From positions 1 through 56,003 of the forward strand of contig JBDUUL010000008.1 in assembly GCA_039938515.1 (NCBI GenBank): a stretch of 56,003 nt of DNA, given 5' to 3'. Made by a program: the position numbers and the translations under genes. Shown here piece by piece: positions 26,265 through 35,324 of this stretch. The stretch comes from Nitrososphaera sp. GTDB lineage: Archaea > Thermoproteota > Nitrososphaeria > Nitrososphaerales > Nitrososphaeraceae. Numbering within the stretch: the stretch's first letter is position 1; the number at the start of each line of letters is the position of its first letter. The notes below the pieces were generated by a model. The model worked only from the letters and a program-made list of their open reading frames with translations. It was not told the origin of the DNA and did no database searches.

Positions 26265-28332
26265 TTAATATCCCTGCCGGGTCCTTGTAATAGTTTCTGA
26301 TAATGTCCGAAACTTCTCGGTAGTCACTTACACTCTTTGATATCAAGTACTCGAATATTGACGCGCGCTTTTCTAGCTGTTCGTAGAGCTGCCTCTTTTC
26401 GAGGCCCAGCTTGTCGGCTATTTTTTCAAGCAAAAAGCTTCTGCCCCCGTATTCAAACGTGTCCGTGAACGGATCCCACCTAAAGACAACGTTTGTCACA
26501 AGCTCTTTTGTCTCCGGATCAAGGCCGAGTATTTCGACGATTTCCCTGACCCTTCTGACCTTTTCTGTGCCCTTTCGGACTGCGTTTACGAAAATGACAA
26601 GGTTGGTGTTTGAAAGAAGGACGCGGGGAACGTTCATGGGTGGCGACTCCACCCTGGCAAGAAGCTCCGACATCGAGGCCGCGTGGATGGTCCCCATCGC
26701 AGAGTGTCCCACAGATATGGCCTGGAACAGAGTATAGGCCTCCTCACCTCTTACCTCACCCACAATGAGGTACTCCGGCCTCTGTCGCAGCGCCGCGACA
26801 AGCAGGTCGAACAGGCTCACGTCTCCCGCGGAGCGGCCTTTCCCGGAGACGCCTGAAATGCCGGACACGTTGCTTGAGGATGACGCCTCACCAAAGCCGA
26901 TTCTGGTGATTGCCTGGATCCAGTTAGTATGAGCGAGGTTGATCTCTGGGGTGTCCTCGATGGAGACTATCTTGTTCTCCTGCTTGATAAGCATCGATAT
27001 TCCGTTTAGCAGAGTCGTCTTGCCGGCTGCTGTTCCGCCAGAGATTAAGATGGAGCTACCGAATTCCACAAGAAGCCACAGGTACGAAAAGATCCTCGTG
27101 TCAACACTGTTTAGCCTTATGAGCTCTACCGGGGAAATTGGTCTGCTCCTGAACTTTCTGATTGTAAATGTCGCACCCTTCTTGGTGACCTCGCGGCCCA
27201 TGGTCATGTTGATTCTGCTCCCGTCAGGAAGCGCCGCATCCCTGATTGGCTGAAGAATTGAAATGTGCCTGCCTGAAATCTGGGCAAGCCTCAGGAGCAG
27301 GCTGTTTAGCGCCATCTCCTCAAAGACCACGTTCGTCTTGATTGACTCGTAGACGCGGTGATAGACATAGAGCGGGGTGTCAGGACCATTGCAGCTGATG
27401 TCCTCTATCATCCTGTCGTTCATCAGCGCATCTATTTCCCCAAAGCCGACATAGTCTCGAAGCAGGTAATAGAGAATCCTCTGCCTTTCCAGCGGACTGA
27501 GCTTGACTCCCTGTATGTCCAGAATCTCCTTGTAAATTTCGTTTACAAACTCGATCTTGTCTGTAGTATCGACAAGCACGCGCTCGCTGTTGACCAGCAT
27601 ATCGTAGGTCTTTTTGATGCTCTTGAGAATATTCTGCTCCTTGGTAGTGAGCTGCGGCTGAATAACGTTGTAAGTGGTCTCGCCGTTTTCATGTACGATG
27701 TTTACAAACTGGAACGGCTCCTTGACAGGATATGTTATGTTCTTGTATTCCTGAAGTAGCGCATACGTGGGGTCGTCGACGAGCTTGCCGGGAATCGAGG
27801 TGATTGCCGTGGGCGCGGGCTCGGTATCGACTAACTTGGCCTTTTTAAAAAGCGAAAAGCCGCCGCCTTTCTTGAGCTTCTTTGTCTTTTTGCGAGAATA
27901 CTCTTCAACCGCAGCCTTTTCCTCTGGTGTGAGCTCGCGTTTTTCATGCGCAAATACTTCTGCGGTCTTGGCCTTCTCGGCCAGCTCTACCGGCTCTACC
28001 TGCGGGACGTGGCGGTCCTCTTTTTTGCCTCCAAAGAAACCCTTCCGGGATTCCTTTGGCTCTGATGCCACGTGGCTAGCCGCAGAGTGTGTTTGCGATT
28101 GTGACTGCTCTGAGGCAGAATCGCCGCTTAGCTTGTCATTTTTTCCAAGGGACCACTTTTTCTTTGGCTTGGAATCTCCGCTCACCGTGGGCGACTGGCT
28201 CGCGGTTTCACCCCTGCTTGCCAAAGGAGTTCCTGCCGAAGGTTCGCCGTCAGGACCCACCGGCGATGGTGCAGAAACTGGCGCCGGCGCCTGGGCGTCT
28301 TCGCCTTTTTTCTTACCGGAAAACAGTTTCAT
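26239..28332 (-). CDS. Type IV pilus/secretion ATPase (FlaI/GspE/VirB11-like) with long disordered N-terminus
   Basis: Motor ATPase powering assembly of a pilus-like fibre. Residues 1-190 are low-complexity, charged and Ser/Pro-rich, with many KKK and basic runs. The core starts near residue 195 (LLQEYKNITYPVKEPF). Walker A is GGTAAGKTTLLNG near 430, the Asp-box SIEDTPEINL near 460, Walker B YLIVGEVRGEEAY near 525, and the His-box MGTIHAASMSELLARVE near 545. Length 697 exceeds the usual 500-550 because of the N-terminal extension. Directly coupled to the FlaJ/TadC-like gene. No pilin gene was found within the window. Confidence 0.92.
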   Translation of the reverse strand: MKLFSGKKKGEDAQAPAPVSAPSPVGPDGEPSAGTPLASRGETASQSPTVSGDSKPKKKWSLGKNDKLSGDSASEQSQSQTHSAASHVASEPKESRKGFFGGKKEDRHVPQVEPVELAEKAKTAEVFAHEKRELTPEEKAAVEEYSRKKTKKLKKGGGFSLFKKAKLVDTEPAPTAITSIPGKLVDDPTYALLQEYKNITYPVKEPFQFVNIVHENGETTYNVIQPQLTTKEQNILKSIKKTYDMLVNSERVLVDTTDKIEFVNEIYKEILDIQGVKLSPLERQRILYYLLRDYVGFGEIDALMNDRMIEDISCNGPDTPLYVYHRVYESIKTNVVFEEMALNSLLLRLAQISGRHISILQPIRDAALPDGSRINMTMGREVTKKGATFTIRKFRSRPISPVELIRLNSVDTRIFSYLWLLVEFGSSILISGGTAAGKTTLLNGISMLIKQENKIVSIEDTPEINLAHTNWIQAITRIGFGEASSSSNVSGISGVSGKGRSAGDVSLFDLLVAALRQRPEYLIVGEVRGEEAYTLFQAISVGHSAMGTIHAASMSELLARVESPPMNVPRVLLSNTNLVIFVNAVRKGTEKVRRVREIVEILGLDPETKELVTNVVFRWDPFTDTFEYGGRSFLLEKIADKLGLEKRQLYEQLEKRASIFEYLISKSVSDYREVSDIIRNYYKDPAGILNAIQVKQV

Positions 28333-28369
28333 GCGTTAATTCTCTTTCCTTGCACCGGTTTTTTAATTA

Positions 28370-29482
28370 TTATCTTGCTGCTAGGGCAACTTTCTCTGCG
28401 ACTGTGGCTGTCTGAACTTGCGGCTTTTCGACGGTCATGTTGAGGACTACTTCAGCAATCTCGCTAGCGTGCTGGGCGGTGCGCTTGATGCTTTCAAATA
28501 TTAGAACTATTCTTGCAGGTATAGATGCCGGGGACTTGGCGAGCCCTTCGTTCTTTTCGATTACCGCCAAGTCCTTTTCCATCTCTGATGCAAACATTCT
28601 GGTGGCACGAATGACTCTGTCGGCAGTATTGTAATCTTCTTCAAAAAGTGCCAGGATAGAGTCTGCTACGAAACCCGTAGCTGATTCGCTCAACCTTCTG
28701 ATTCTCGCTACCAAATAGTCGTCAACGGGCTCCTTTATTTTGGTCGAGTCGGCCGCAATCTTGCATGCAAGGTCCGCGATGCGCTCGACAACGTTTACCA
28801 CAAGCATGTACCGCAAGAGGTCGGCATCCGCGCCAAGCCCCAGGCTTGAGTAATCAACCTCGCCCTGTAAGGCAATTTCGAGCTGGCGCATGATGTAAAA
28901 GCTAAATCTGTCAACGTCATCGTCGTTTCTTGCGACATTATCGGAGAGGTCATGGTCTCTTGAGCTCAATGCCCTGATTGCGTCGCTGTGCATCGAGGCG
29001 GTGATAAGGTACATTCGCTTTATTGCGTCTTGGACGTTCAGCTGGGCATGGCCCAGAAGAACCTGCAGTGAAATTACTTCGTGTGAGTCGCTGATTATCT
29101 CTGTGCCCATAAGGCATCGTCTCACGAGTTCCTTAATCACGGTCCTCTGGGTCGAGGTAAGCCGGCCTCCGCCTGCGACGGCAATGTCAATCCTGCTGTA
29201 GCCTTTGAGGTAGTACGAGATAATCCTCCTCAGCACCTGCCCCATGTCTTCCTTGCACGATGCTGGATCGATTACAACATCTGCCTTCTTCTCCACGGAT
29301 GCTCCGGTCGGAGAGTTCCGTGCCATTACAACCAGAGAGGTGTTGTTCTGCTTGGCAATCATGACTTTGTCACCCTGCTTGAGGCCCATGTCCTGCGCCC
29401 ATTTTTTCGGGAGTGCTAGCATGAAAGACGTGCGACCTGAAAATTGCACCTTTCTCAGTTCAAAATTTTGACTATTTGGCAT
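28370..29482 (-). CDS. AbrB-PhoU regulator (phosphate uptake regulator family)
   Basis: 370-residue protein with an N-terminal AbrB/SpoVT-like DNA-binding swapped hairpin (residues about 5-50, KVQFSGRTSFMLALPKKWAQDMGLKQGDKV) followed by PhoU-type three-helix bundles carrying acidic metal-binding positions (AIRALSSRDHDLSDNVARNDDDVDRF near 190; VNVVERIADLACKIA near 235). Such fusions are common in archaea and probably link phosphate or metal state to transcription. ATG at 29482 follows a good gggag-type Shine-Dalgarno (ggagatatt). Located directly before the ATPase gene, 37 bases apart, so may be read as one transcript with the pilus genes. Confidence 0.88.
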   Translation of the reverse strand: MPNSQNFELRKVQFSGRTSFMLALPKKWAQDMGLKQGDKVMIAKQNNTSLVVMARNSPTGASVEKKADVVIDPASCKEDMGQVLRRIISYYLKGYSRIDIAVAGGGRLTSTQRTVIKELVRRCLMGTEIISDSHEVISLQVLLGHAQLNVQDAIKRMYLITASMHSDAIRALSSRDHDLSDNVARNDDDVDRFSFYIMRQLEIALQGEVDYSSLGLGADADLLRYMLVVNVVERIADLACKIAADSTKIKEPVDDYLVARIRRLSESATGFVADSILALFEEDYNTADRVIRATRMFASEMEKDLAVIEKNEGLAKSPASIPARIVLIFESIKRTAQHASEIAEVVLNMTVEKPQVQTATVAEKVALAAR

Positions 29483-29800
29483 ATACAATATCTCCTATAA
29501 CGTTGTTCGAGAATAATCAGCTTGAATAAAACAATTAAGAAGGTGAACTATGTGAACTACATACCTCTATGGTGTACAAGCCCCGCCCACAGTCGATTGT
29601 TATTAACCATTTGAGTTACTGAAACCAATAATTCTTCTGAATCCTCCCGAAATCAGGAGCTCCTTGCGGTGGTCGCCTAATCTGGGGCGCTACAATTTTC
29701 CGGAAATGAGGCCTCGAAGAATCTAACTTGCCCGCAGGTCAGTAATCAGCTGAGGTGAGCGGAGCTGCACAAGCTTTGAAGGTTCCCTTCCCATCAAAAC
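29483..29800. other. 318-base intergenic region between USP and PhoU genes
   Basis: No coding frame. Near the PhoU start lies an imperfect palindrome, tatgtgaactacata (29550-29564), a possible operator for the AbrB-PhoU gene itself. Nothing else recognised. Confidence 0.4.
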
Positions 29801-30265
29801 CTACCTGACGACCAGCACGGGACAGGTGGCGTAGGTTACCACACCGCTGGCGACACTGCCAAGTAGCAATTTTTTAAATCCCGATCTGCCGCGGGTTCCA
29901 ATTACTATCAGGCTGGCTTTTTCGTTTTCGGCGTATTCTATAATCGCGGCCACGACTGAGTGCGGCGTGTCGATAACGTGGTGACTGAAGCTGACGCCTG
30001 CTCTGTCCGCGATGTTCTGGATCTCTGCAAACCATCCCTTTGCCTCGGCTTCAGCCTCTTCAATTTTCTTCTTGACAACGTCTGGGTACGACAGCCGGTA
30101 AAGCCCGAATGACTGGAGGTATTGGTCGATGTTGACAACGTAGACGGCCGTGACGGATGCACCGTACTTTGCAGCTACCATGACTGCCGATTTAGCAGCC
30201 CGCATCGATTGCTCTGATCCGTCAAGAGGGACTATTATTGTTGAAAAAGCGTCTGTCTCGCTCAT
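29801..30265 (-). CDS. Universal stress protein (UspA family), copy 1
   Basis: 154-residue USP with the nucleotide-binding signature VIGTRGRSGFKKLLLGSVASGV (residues about 122-143; G-x2-G-x9-GS), so ATP-binding type. Opening strand is TIIVPLDGSEQSMRAAKSAVMVA. Divergent from the PfkB gene at 30365; a minus-strand ttaatag near 30292-30300 lies about 31 nt before its ATG. It belongs to a set of three USPs in the window; this one lacks the TTGCACTGCATTC element seen upstream of others. Confidence 0.93.
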   Translation of the reverse strand: MSETDAFSTIIVPLDGSEQSMRAAKSAVMVAAKYGASVTAVYVVNIDQYLQSFGLYRLSYPDVVKKKIEEAEAEAKGWFAEIQNIADRAGVSFSHHVIDTPHSVVAAIIEYAENEKASLIVIGTRGRSGFKKLLLGSVASGVVTYATCPVLVVR

Positions 30266-30332
30266 GCCTCTCAGACGACTATTGAGTTCATGCTATTAAA
30301 CACGACGCCGTGATGCTCTGTCATAGGCACAA

Positions 30333-30342
30333 AGAGTATAAA
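30333..30342 (+). promoter_or_regulatory. TATA box of PfkB gene
   Basis: The sequence gagtataaac lies about 27 nt before the ATG at 30365, the spacing of an archaeal TATA box on a leaderless transcript. It favours the start at 30365 over the ATG at 30356. Confidence 0.55.
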
Positions 30343-30364
30343 CAAACCGCCGGAAATGCAAGGC

Positions 30365-31378
30365 ATGTCTTCAAGGTTGCTCGTCTGCGGGGTTATAAAC
30401 TGGGACACAACCCTGTTCGTTGACCGCCTCCCCTCTGCGGGAGAGGAAATGCAGGTCAGGCGCATGATTTCGGTTCCCGGTGGCAAGGGAGGCAACACCG
30501 CCGTTACGGCTGCTAGGATACTAGGACCGTCCAAGGTGACACTTGTAGCTGGGCTTGGCGACGATGATGTGGCGCAGCGCCAGATTCAGGTTCTGGAAAA
30601 AGAGGGAGTTGATACTGGCTGCATAATCTTTCAGAGGAAAATGGCATCCGGCCAGGCCTACATTGTAGTTGATAACCAGACAGGCGAGAACATGATTCTC
30701 ACCCACATGGCTGCAAACCTGCTACAGCCGGATTTTTTCTTCCCGTCGCAGCATTTTCAGGACGCGGCAGCAGCCAGAATTGCCGAGGCCGTTTCCGGGG
30801 CAGAAATGATAATTGTAATTGACCCTCCGTTTGAAGTCGCAAGCCGGCTGGCCGGTTCCAAATCCAAAGATCAGTTGCTTGTCCTCTCGCCGGCGCTCCT
30901 GACAAACCTGGGACTAGGAACTCTCAGGTCGTACCTAGAAAAGGCGGACTATGTGGTATTAAACGAGCAGGAGGCAGGGCTGTTGATGCAATCGCCGGCA
31001 GCGCCGGATTCCATCGCTGACGCAGGCAGCCGCCTGTCAAGGCTCCTTGGAGGAAAACGGGTGGTTATTACACTTGGAAGCAGAGGCTGTGCGCTATTTT
31101 CCGGCGACAAAAAAGCGCTGATTCCGCCGCTCGACCTGGATTACTTTGGACTGAAGGTTGTCAGCACAGTAGGAGCAGGCGACACGCTGGTTGGAACCTT
31201 CGCTTCCTTTAAGGTTGAGGGGCTTGACGACATAGAGTCGTTATTTCGGGCCTGCATTGCCGCGGGCCTAAAGACCACAAGGGAGGAGACCAGGGGGAGC
31301 CCGGACAAGGAGATGATAGAATACTATGCCGGCCAGCCGAAGATGCGGATGCTGCTAGACTCAGTGAAGCTCACCTGA
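30365..31378 (+). CDS. PfkB-family (ribokinase-like) carbohydrate kinase
   Basis: Sugar or nucleoside kinase of 337 residues. Signature 1: VPGGKGGNTAVTAARILG near residue 40; signature 2 with the catalytic Asp: STVGAGDTLVGTFASF near 260. DPPFEVA and LNEQEAGLL also match ribokinase-type enzymes. It is divergent from USP copy 1 and convergent with the nucleoside hydrolase, which it overlaps by eight bases; the pair could salvage ribose from nucleosides. ATG at 30365 chosen from the TATA spacing. Note that PfkB next to Usp also occurs in the M. tuberculosis DosR regulon (Rv2028c/Rv2029c). Confidence 0.88.
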   Translation: MSSRLLVCGVINWDTTLFVDRLPSAGEEMQVRRMISVPGGKGGNTAVTAARILGPSKVTLVAGLGDDDVAQRQIQVLEKEGVDTGCIIFQRKMASGQAYIVVDNQTGENMILTHMAANLLQPDFFFPSQHFQDAAAARIAEAVSGAEMIIVIDPPFEVASRLAGSKSKDQLLVLSPALLTNLGLGTLRSYLEKADYVVLNEQEAGLLMQSPAAPDSIADAGSRLSRLLGGKRVVITLGSRGCALFSGDKKALIPPLDLDYFGLKVVSTVGAGDTLVGTFASFKVEGLDDIESLFRACIAAGLKTTREETRGSPDKEMIEYYAGQPKMRMLLDSVKLT

Positions 31379-32321
31379 GCCCATCTACGACCAGCTGGTT
31401 GAACCGCTGGGAATTGACCTGGCGGCATACGGCGACGTTGCCTCCTTCTCCCGCCTTGACGACGCTTCTTCCTCTAAATGCGCCGTCTAAAGAGATGCTT
31501 ATGCCGCCACATTCTTCGATTTTGAGCACCTCTGGGTGCAGGAGCGAAAACAGAGTAAACACGTCGTGGAGGTTGAAGTAAGAATAAGTCTTGACAGGGT
31601 ACTGCAATATCTTGCAGGCCACTTTCGCCGGCCTGCTTGAAAGCGAGCATATTGTCGACAGGGAAGTGCTTGTGACTGCACAATCCGCCGAGCTCGTAAC
31701 GTCCAGGCCCGATGCGACAACCGCGGGAGCCGAGACCTTGCCCGCCGCAAAATCAAAGACGATTGCTGCAGCCTCTGGATCGCAGTAAAAATTAAACTCG
31801 GCGTATTCCGTGGTATTGCCGCGCACTAGAGGGTCGTACGTGCCTCCCATGACGAAAATCCTGTCAACCCTGGATGCAAGGGAGGGATCTTTTTCAATGA
31901 GCATCGCGACGTTGGTAAGCGGGCCCGTCGCGACAATTGAAATCTCCTTTGGCCCGTGGGCCTTGAGCAGTGCCGACACTGCGTCAACCGCACCTACGGT
32001 GCTCGGGGCTGATTTTGGCTCCGGCAGGTCTGTGTCGCCAAGGCCGTCCCTTCCATGTATGAACTCGGCGTCAATCGTCTCGCCGCTTCTGATTGGCCTG
32101 CTGGCACCGGGGTGTACCGGGACCTTGCTGTTGACAGCCTCGATTATTCTCAGGGCATTGGCAGTCGTCCTGCGAACACTTACGTTCCCGCTGACGGTCG
32201 TGACCGCAAGTATGTCAAGGTCCGGCGAGTTGAGCGCGAGAAGCAGAGCCATGGCATCGTCGATGCCCGGGTCCATGTCAAGGATAGCCTTCTTTTTCAC
32301 GCCCTGCTGCTGGCTTTTCAA
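31371..32321 (-). CDS. Inosine/uridine-preferring nucleoside hydrolase
   Basis: Calcium-dependent hydrolase splitting nucleosides into base and ribose. The metal-binding N-terminal motif is ILDMDPGIDDAMALLLAL (DxDxxxDD, about residues 14-32), HGRDGLGD lies near 88 and NFYCDPEAA near 180, as expected. 316 residues, normal. The start is a TTG at 32321 located about 33 nt after a TATA-like atttattg; a GTG a few codons on is possible. Combined with the convergent PfkB kinase this suggests ribonucleoside breakdown. Confidence 0.93.
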   Translation of the reverse strand: MKSQQQGVKKKAILDMDPGIDDAMALLLALNSPDLDILAVTTVSGNVSVRRTTANALRIIEAVNSKVPVHPGASRPIRSGETIDAEFIHGRDGLGDTDLPEPKSAPSTVGAVDAVSALLKAHGPKEISIVATGPLTNVAMLIEKDPSLASRVDRIFVMGGTYDPLVRGNTTEYAEFNFYCDPEAAAIVFDFAAGKVSAPAVVASGLDVTSSADCAVTSTSLSTICSLSSRPAKVACKILQYPVKTYSYFNLHDVFTLFSLLHPEVLKIEECGGISISLDGAFRGRSVVKAGEGGNVAVCRQVNSQRFNQLVVDGLR

Positions 32322-32374
32322 ACTGATGCAGTATTCGCCCCTGGGCCTTCAATAAATCAGTATGCTCTGGCGGC

Positions 32375-32845
32375 CTACTTTCTCACCACAAGTACCGAGC
32401 AGTGCGCATGCGACACCACTCCGCTTGCGACGCTTCCAAGCAGGAAGCGCTTTATCCCGCTCTGGCCCCTTGTCCCGATAACTATAAGGTCCGCCAATTC
32501 CTTTTCCGCAAATTCGACTATCGAGGAAGGCACTGATACGACATCAAGTATAATCTCGGTGCTCATCTTGACATCTTCGCGCATTGCAATCTGCCTCACC
32601 TCTGCAAACCAGCCTTCGGCCTTGAGCCTGGCTTCCTCAAGATATCTTGGCAGCATCAGGCCCACTGATGAATAGTCGGCGTAGGGCGGGTTTACAATGG
32701 AGTGCATGAAGACAATCTCCGCTCCAGACCTTTTTGCCAGGTAGACTGCATACCTGGCTGCTGCGAACGAAAATTCTGAGCCGTCAAGGGGCACGATTAT
32801 CTTTTTGATGTTTGGAAGCGCACCGGCGGCCGTTGACTGCGACAA
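32375..32845 (-). CDS. Universal stress protein (UspA family), copy 2
   Basis: About 157 residues. ATP-binding signature VIGTRGQSGIKRFLLGSVASGV near the C-terminus, opening strand KKIIVPLDGSEFSFAAARYAVYLA. The frame is open to 32878, overlapping the CBS gene, but a TTG at 32845 is preceded by a Shine-Dalgarno-like gaggagg and lies five bases after the CBS stop, so I use it. Co-transcribed with the CBS protein at 32850-33656, as the equivalents often are in bacterial dormancy gene clusters. Confidence 0.9.
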   Translation of the reverse strand: MSQSTAAGALPNIKKIIVPLDGSEFSFAAARYAVYLAKRSGAEIVFMHSIVNPPYADYSSVGLMLPRYLEEARLKAEGWFAEVRQIAMREDVKMSTEIILDVVSVPSSIVEFAEKELADLIVIGTRGQSGIKRFLLGSVASGVVSHAHCSVLVVRK

Positions 32846-32849
32846 AACG

Positions 32850-33656
32850 CTAGAGCCTCCTCTGAAATGCCTCGACAACGTCGCGGGCAGTGACTATGCC
32901 TTCGAGGCGTCCGTCTCTCTCAAGCGGGAGTCTCTTTATGTTGTTCTCTAGCATCACTTTTGCCGCATCGCTTGCCCCTATTCCAACGTTTGCAATGATT
33001 AGCGGCTGTGACGAATACTTCATGACCTTTTCCTCAACGCTGACGCCCGCTGCTAGAACTCTGAACATCATGTCGCGCTCGGAAAAGATGGCAATGGGAT
33101 TCGCAAATTCACCGACAACTACGCTTCCAATGCGTTCTTTGACCATGACCTTGACGGCGTGAAGAATGGTGTTTTCCGGGCTTACCCTGACGAGCCTTTT
33201 GGACATCACAGTCTCAATGGGTGGATTTCTGTCTGTTTGCTGGAATGCATACATCAGGTCTGATGCCGTGATAATGCCGGACAGTTTGTCAAGCCCAGAC
33301 CTTTTTCTGCCGTATACAAGTAGGCGCCTGCCTTTTCTTATCATGATTTTTGCTGCCTGGGCGATTCTTGTTTGTTCGGGTATCGCCTCATACTTTTGGA
33401 CCAGCACGTCTTTTACAGCGATATCAGGGATCGACTTTTTGCGGGCGACCACGTCGAGAATCTCTCTTTCCGTCAGGACTCCTTCGACACGCCCATCAGC
33501 GGTGTTTCCTTTCATTATGACGAGGTTTCCTATCTTATTGAGGCCCATCACTATAGCTGCGTTTGCAAGCGTCATGTTTGGTTCCCCGGTAATTACAGGA
33601 AAACTCATGTAGTTTCCTACCTGCATTGTCGGTTTGTGGACTGTTGTCACACCCAT
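32850..33656 (-). CDS. CBS-domain protein with two CBS pairs
   Basis: Four CBS motifs (two Bateman modules) in about 268 residues: VGNYMSFPVITGEPNMTLANAAIVM, AVKDVLVQKYEAIPEQTRIAQAAKIM, IETVMSKRLVRVSPENTILHAVKVM and EKVMKYSSQPLIIANVGIGASDAAKVM each begin a repeat. CBS pairs bind adenine nucleotides and report energy state. The frame extends to 33716 but starts inside the shared upstream element, so ATG at 33656 is used. It heads an operon with USP copy 2 and is preceded by the TTGCACTGCAATC element at 33694-33712. Confidence 0.9.
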   Translation of the reverse strand: MGVTTVHKPTMQVGNYMSFPVITGEPNMTLANAAIVMGLNKIGNLVIMKGNTADGRVEGVLTEREILDVVARKKSIPDIAVKDVLVQKYEAIPEQTRIAQAAKIMIRKGRRLLVYGRKRSGLDKLSGIITASDLMYAFQQTDRNPPIETVMSKRLVRVSPENTILHAVKVMVKERIGSVVVGEFANPIAIFSERDMMFRVLAAGVSVEEKVMKYSSQPLIIANVGIGASDAAKVMLENNIKRLPLERDGRLEGIVTARDVVEAFQRRL

Positions 33657-33693
33657 ACCCTGCGCGAGATCAATCCGCCAAGAAAAGCATGAG

Positions 33694-33712
33694 GATTGCA
33701 GTGCAATGCAAA
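33694..33712 (-). promoter_or_regulatory. Shared stress-regulon element, site for CBS-USP operon
   Basis: Minus strand reads tttgcattgcactgcaatc. Its CACTGCAATC core begins 47 nt before the CBS start at 33656. One of at least a dozen near-identical elements in this window. Confidence 0.65.
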
Positions 33713-33818
33713 GCAAGCCGAACTACATGCCGCATTTGCGTAAGAAATTAAGAAAATTCCCGGTATGTAGCCGGCTGAAACATAAATACGCGGCCAATTA
33801 TTGCATCAATGGTGAATA

Positions 33819-34124
33819 ATGCAGGAAAACAGGGGACCGCCTGAAAGTTCTTCGCCCGAGAGCCTCGTGATTCCAAACGAGGACATGGACACCATACAAA
33901 AGGAAATCTCCGGTGAAAGGCTGCCTGAGGTCATCCTTGAACTGTGCGACGGCTGCCACTGGTCACTAATATGCTTTAACAAGCGAGGAATCATTAGGCA
34001 GTGTCCCGACTGCGGCAAAGAGGTGTCCTTTATCCCAATGAGGATCGATGAGGTCTGCTCAATAGAGTATGACGAGCGCCGCGGCGTTACCATAAGGTTT
34101 GACAGAAAAAAGCCATTGAGATAG
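33819..34124 (+). CDS. Small zinc-ribbon-like protein, 101 aa
   Basis: Hypothetical protein with two Cys pairs in its centre (ELCDGCHWSLIC and QCPDCGKEV), which looks like a zinc ribbon; an acidic N-terminal stretch and a basic tail flank it. A TATA-like ataaatac (about 33782-33790) lies roughly 33 nt before the ATG. No family recognised. Divergent from the CBS-USP operon. Confidence 0.7.
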   Translation: MQENRGPPESSSPESLVIPNEDMDTIQKEISGERLPEVILELCDGCHWSLICFNKRGIIRQCPDCGKEVSFIPMRIDEVCSIEYDERRGVTIRFDRKKPLR

Positions 34125-34162
34125 CCCGCACGCCGGCGGTGAGTGAGCTTTTAGAGTCAGGA

Positions 34163-35083
34163 TTACTTGTAAATAGTTTCGGTTCCGGGCCTTCCGCTAG
34201 CTCCATGCTGCCGCTCGTACTCCTGCAAGCTTGCCTGGCGCATCTTTACAAATTCCTCAATATTTTTACGAATTGCCTCCGCCTGAGTTCTCAGAGCCGA
34301 GACGTCCGTCTGGACTGAGGGGATGACCTTGCCGAGCGCCTCAAGCAGAATCGCTGCGCCCTCTGGGTCAGGGATGTTTGCAAGCGTTGGAACCAGCAGG
34401 CACCTGCATAGGAGGTTCTGGTTTACGCCTGAAGAGATTAGTGCCCCGGCGAGACCCACTATTACGGCGGTATTGGGGGTTATGACCGATGAATCGCCCT
34501 CGGGCTCATTTTGCAGCCCCGCTGCGGGCAAGGCAATGCCATCGGCATTTCCTCTTCTCAGTGCATGTGTAATATTTCCGAATATGCCGCCAGAGCCGGC
34601 TTGACCGTCTTCCCTGCTTTCCAGGAGAAGTGCGCGCCTGACGTCCTGGAGAGTAGCCGTGTAGCTGTCCGGCGTGATGCTTCCCACCACCATTATCTCT
34701 TTGACTCCTTCGTCTGCACACCATCCTAGTATTGCGCTGACGATCGAGTACGTTCCCATGGCAGTCGTAGGCGCCTCGCACATCAGGACGCAAAGTGTGC
34801 CGGACTTGTTGGAGTAAATCCTGAAGGGGTGCCTGAACTTGCCTGCGATAAAAAAGGCTGCCGGCATGACATAGGGAGACTCGACGAAGGCAATCTGGTG
34901 CATTCCGAGCTGCTCGACAAGGTGGTTCGTCGAAAGCGAGCCTACCATTCCGCTGTCCTGAAAGCCCACGATTAAGGTCGGACGCTTGAGCGCGATTTGC
35001 TTTGCCTTTGGAAGAGGGAGAATCTGGGTTGATTCGCTGGCTGAAGGTTCAAAAGTTGAAGAGTTTGATGGCTGTTTTTTCAT
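34163..35083 (-). CDS. PAC2-family (proteasome-assembly chaperone-like) protein
   Basis: 306 residues, cytosolic, of the archaeal PAC2/DUF75 family of ATP-grasp-adjacent proteins related to proteasome assembly chaperones. Recognised from TLIVGFQDSGMVGSLSTNHLVEQLG, PAAFFIAGKFRHPFRIYSNKSG, and VVGSITPDSYT. The long upstream open frame (to 35593) is antisense to a CBS gene and is not used. ATG at 35083 lies 29 nt after a minus-strand TATA-like gataatag, giving a leaderless start. Confidence 0.85.
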   Translation of the reverse strand: MKKQPSNSSTFEPSASESTQILPLPKAKQIALKRPTLIVGFQDSGMVGSLSTNHLVEQLGMHQIAFVESPYVMPAAFFIAGKFRHPFRIYSNKSGTLCVLMCEAPTTAMGTYSIVSAILGWCADEGVKEIMVVGSITPDSYTATLQDVRRALLLESREDGQAGSGGIFGNITHALRRGNADGIALPAAGLQNEPEGDSSVITPNTAVIVGLAGALISSGVNQNLLCRCLLVPTLANIPDPEGAAILLEALGKVIPSVQTDVSALRTQAEAIRKNIEEFVKMRQASLQEYERQHGASGRPGTETIYK

Positions 35084-35324
35084 GCTGAAGCTGAGCTCCC
35101 AAGTCACTATTATCTCTGATTGCGGAAGGATTGGAGCTTTACCCGGTGCATTGCAGGTAGAGATAGCCGTTGTCTGTGCATTCAGTGCTTGTTTTCCATG
35201 AATCATTCTTGTATGCATAACCAGCTGCGGTGCGCAATTGTGCGTTTGAAGCGGGCCGCGGCGCGAATGCGGAGGCGACAGGAAAAGATAATGAGCAAGG
35301 CTACGCACATTAGGTGATAAACAA

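Noticed and set aside
32055-32675. 206-codon plus-strand frame
   Set aside because: It runs antisense to both the nucleoside hydrolase and USP copy 2, which have clear family motifs.
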